In this document: in pieces, positions 6,407 to 6,492 of the stretch
Position numbering within the stretch: position 1 is the first letter of the stretch
Layout of the letters: each line of letters starts with the position of its first letter
Assembly: GCF_900549175.1 (NCBI RefSeq)
Contig: NZ_URNN01000161.1
Span: forward strand, 1 to 6,492
Reading direction: 5' to 3'
Source of the DNA: an uncultured Prevotella sp.
GTDB taxonomy: Bacteria; Bacteroidota; Bacteroidia; Bacteroidales; Bacteroidaceae
DNA length: 6,492 nucleotides
Translations under genes and position numbers: made by a program
Notes under the pieces: model-generated
What the model was told of the DNA's origin: nothing
Seen by the model: only the letters and a program-made list of their open reading frames with translations
Databases searched by the model: none

Positions 6407-6471
6407 AGGAGTTGTCCTCTTAGGAGTTAAAGGAGTAAAAGGAGTTATCGCGGCTGCGCCGCTCAGGAGTT
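6407..6471. repeat. AGGAGTT short repeats with GC-rich hairpin after dgt
   Basis: The heptamer AGGAGTT occurs at 6407, 6422, 6440 and 6465, with a one-base variant (AGGAGTA) at 6431. The copies at 6422, 6431 and 6440 are spaced 9 bp apart. Between the last two copies lies a perfect inverted repeat GCGGC-TGC-GCCGC (6450-6462). The stretch begins 6 bp after the dgt stop codon. No T-run follows the hairpin, so it is not a standard intrinsic terminator. The layout (short AT-containing direct repeats around a GC-rich hairpin with a 3-nt loop) parallels that of the array at 1-128, although the sequences are unrelated. No gene can be called in 6401-6492. Confidence 0.75.
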
Positions 6472-6492
6472 AAAGACAATACCCACATAAAG

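Overview
The window looks like chromosome of a Bacteroidota bacterium, most likely of the order Bacteroidales (Prevotella/Bacteroides-like; I cannot name a genus). Three things point there. The promoter upstream of the rightmost gene matches the Bacteroides consensus (TTTG, 20 nt, TAnnTTTG). Shine-Dalgarno sequences are generally absent from the gene starts. A DUF4292-type lipoprotein, a family I know only from Bacteroidota, lies between a TPR protein and an EnvC-like protein. All five genes are intact, and I see no insertion sequence, tRNA, rRNA, CRISPR array or phage gene.

Layout. Positions 1-128 hold an intergenic repeat: two identical 53-bp tandem copies plus a fragment of a third, each with a small GC-rich hairpin. 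From 4845 down to 127 a four-gene operon runs on the minus strand: dut (dUTPase), a secreted 590-residue TPR protein, a DUF4292 lipoprotein, and an EnvC-like coiled-coil protein with a degenerate LytM/M23 domain. The first three genes are joined by 4-base ATGA stop/start overlaps. The last is separated by a 71-bp spacer made of a degenerate ~21-bp tandem repeat. A 217-bp divergent promoter region (4846-5062) separates the operon from dgt (5063-6400, plus strand), an HD-domain dGTP triphosphohydrolase. After dgt comes a second, unrelated short-repeat stretch with its own GC-rich hairpin (6407-6471).

How the genes fit together. dut and dgt both act on the deoxynucleotide pool and share one divergent promoter region. 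The other three operon genes encode exported proteins: a TPR scaffold, a periplasm-facing lipoprotein that I argue resembles LolB, and a probable activator of cell-wall amidases. The operon therefore joins a nucleotide-pool enzyme to cell-envelope functions.

The genes are ordinary core genes. The unusual signal is in the spacers. All three spacers that lie after a stop codon without an overlapping next gene consist of short direct repeats of different sequence that begin in, or within a few bases of, the stop codon. Two of them also carry a GC-rich hairpin with 5-6 bp arms and a 3-nt loop. I found no convincing previously undescribed gene system.
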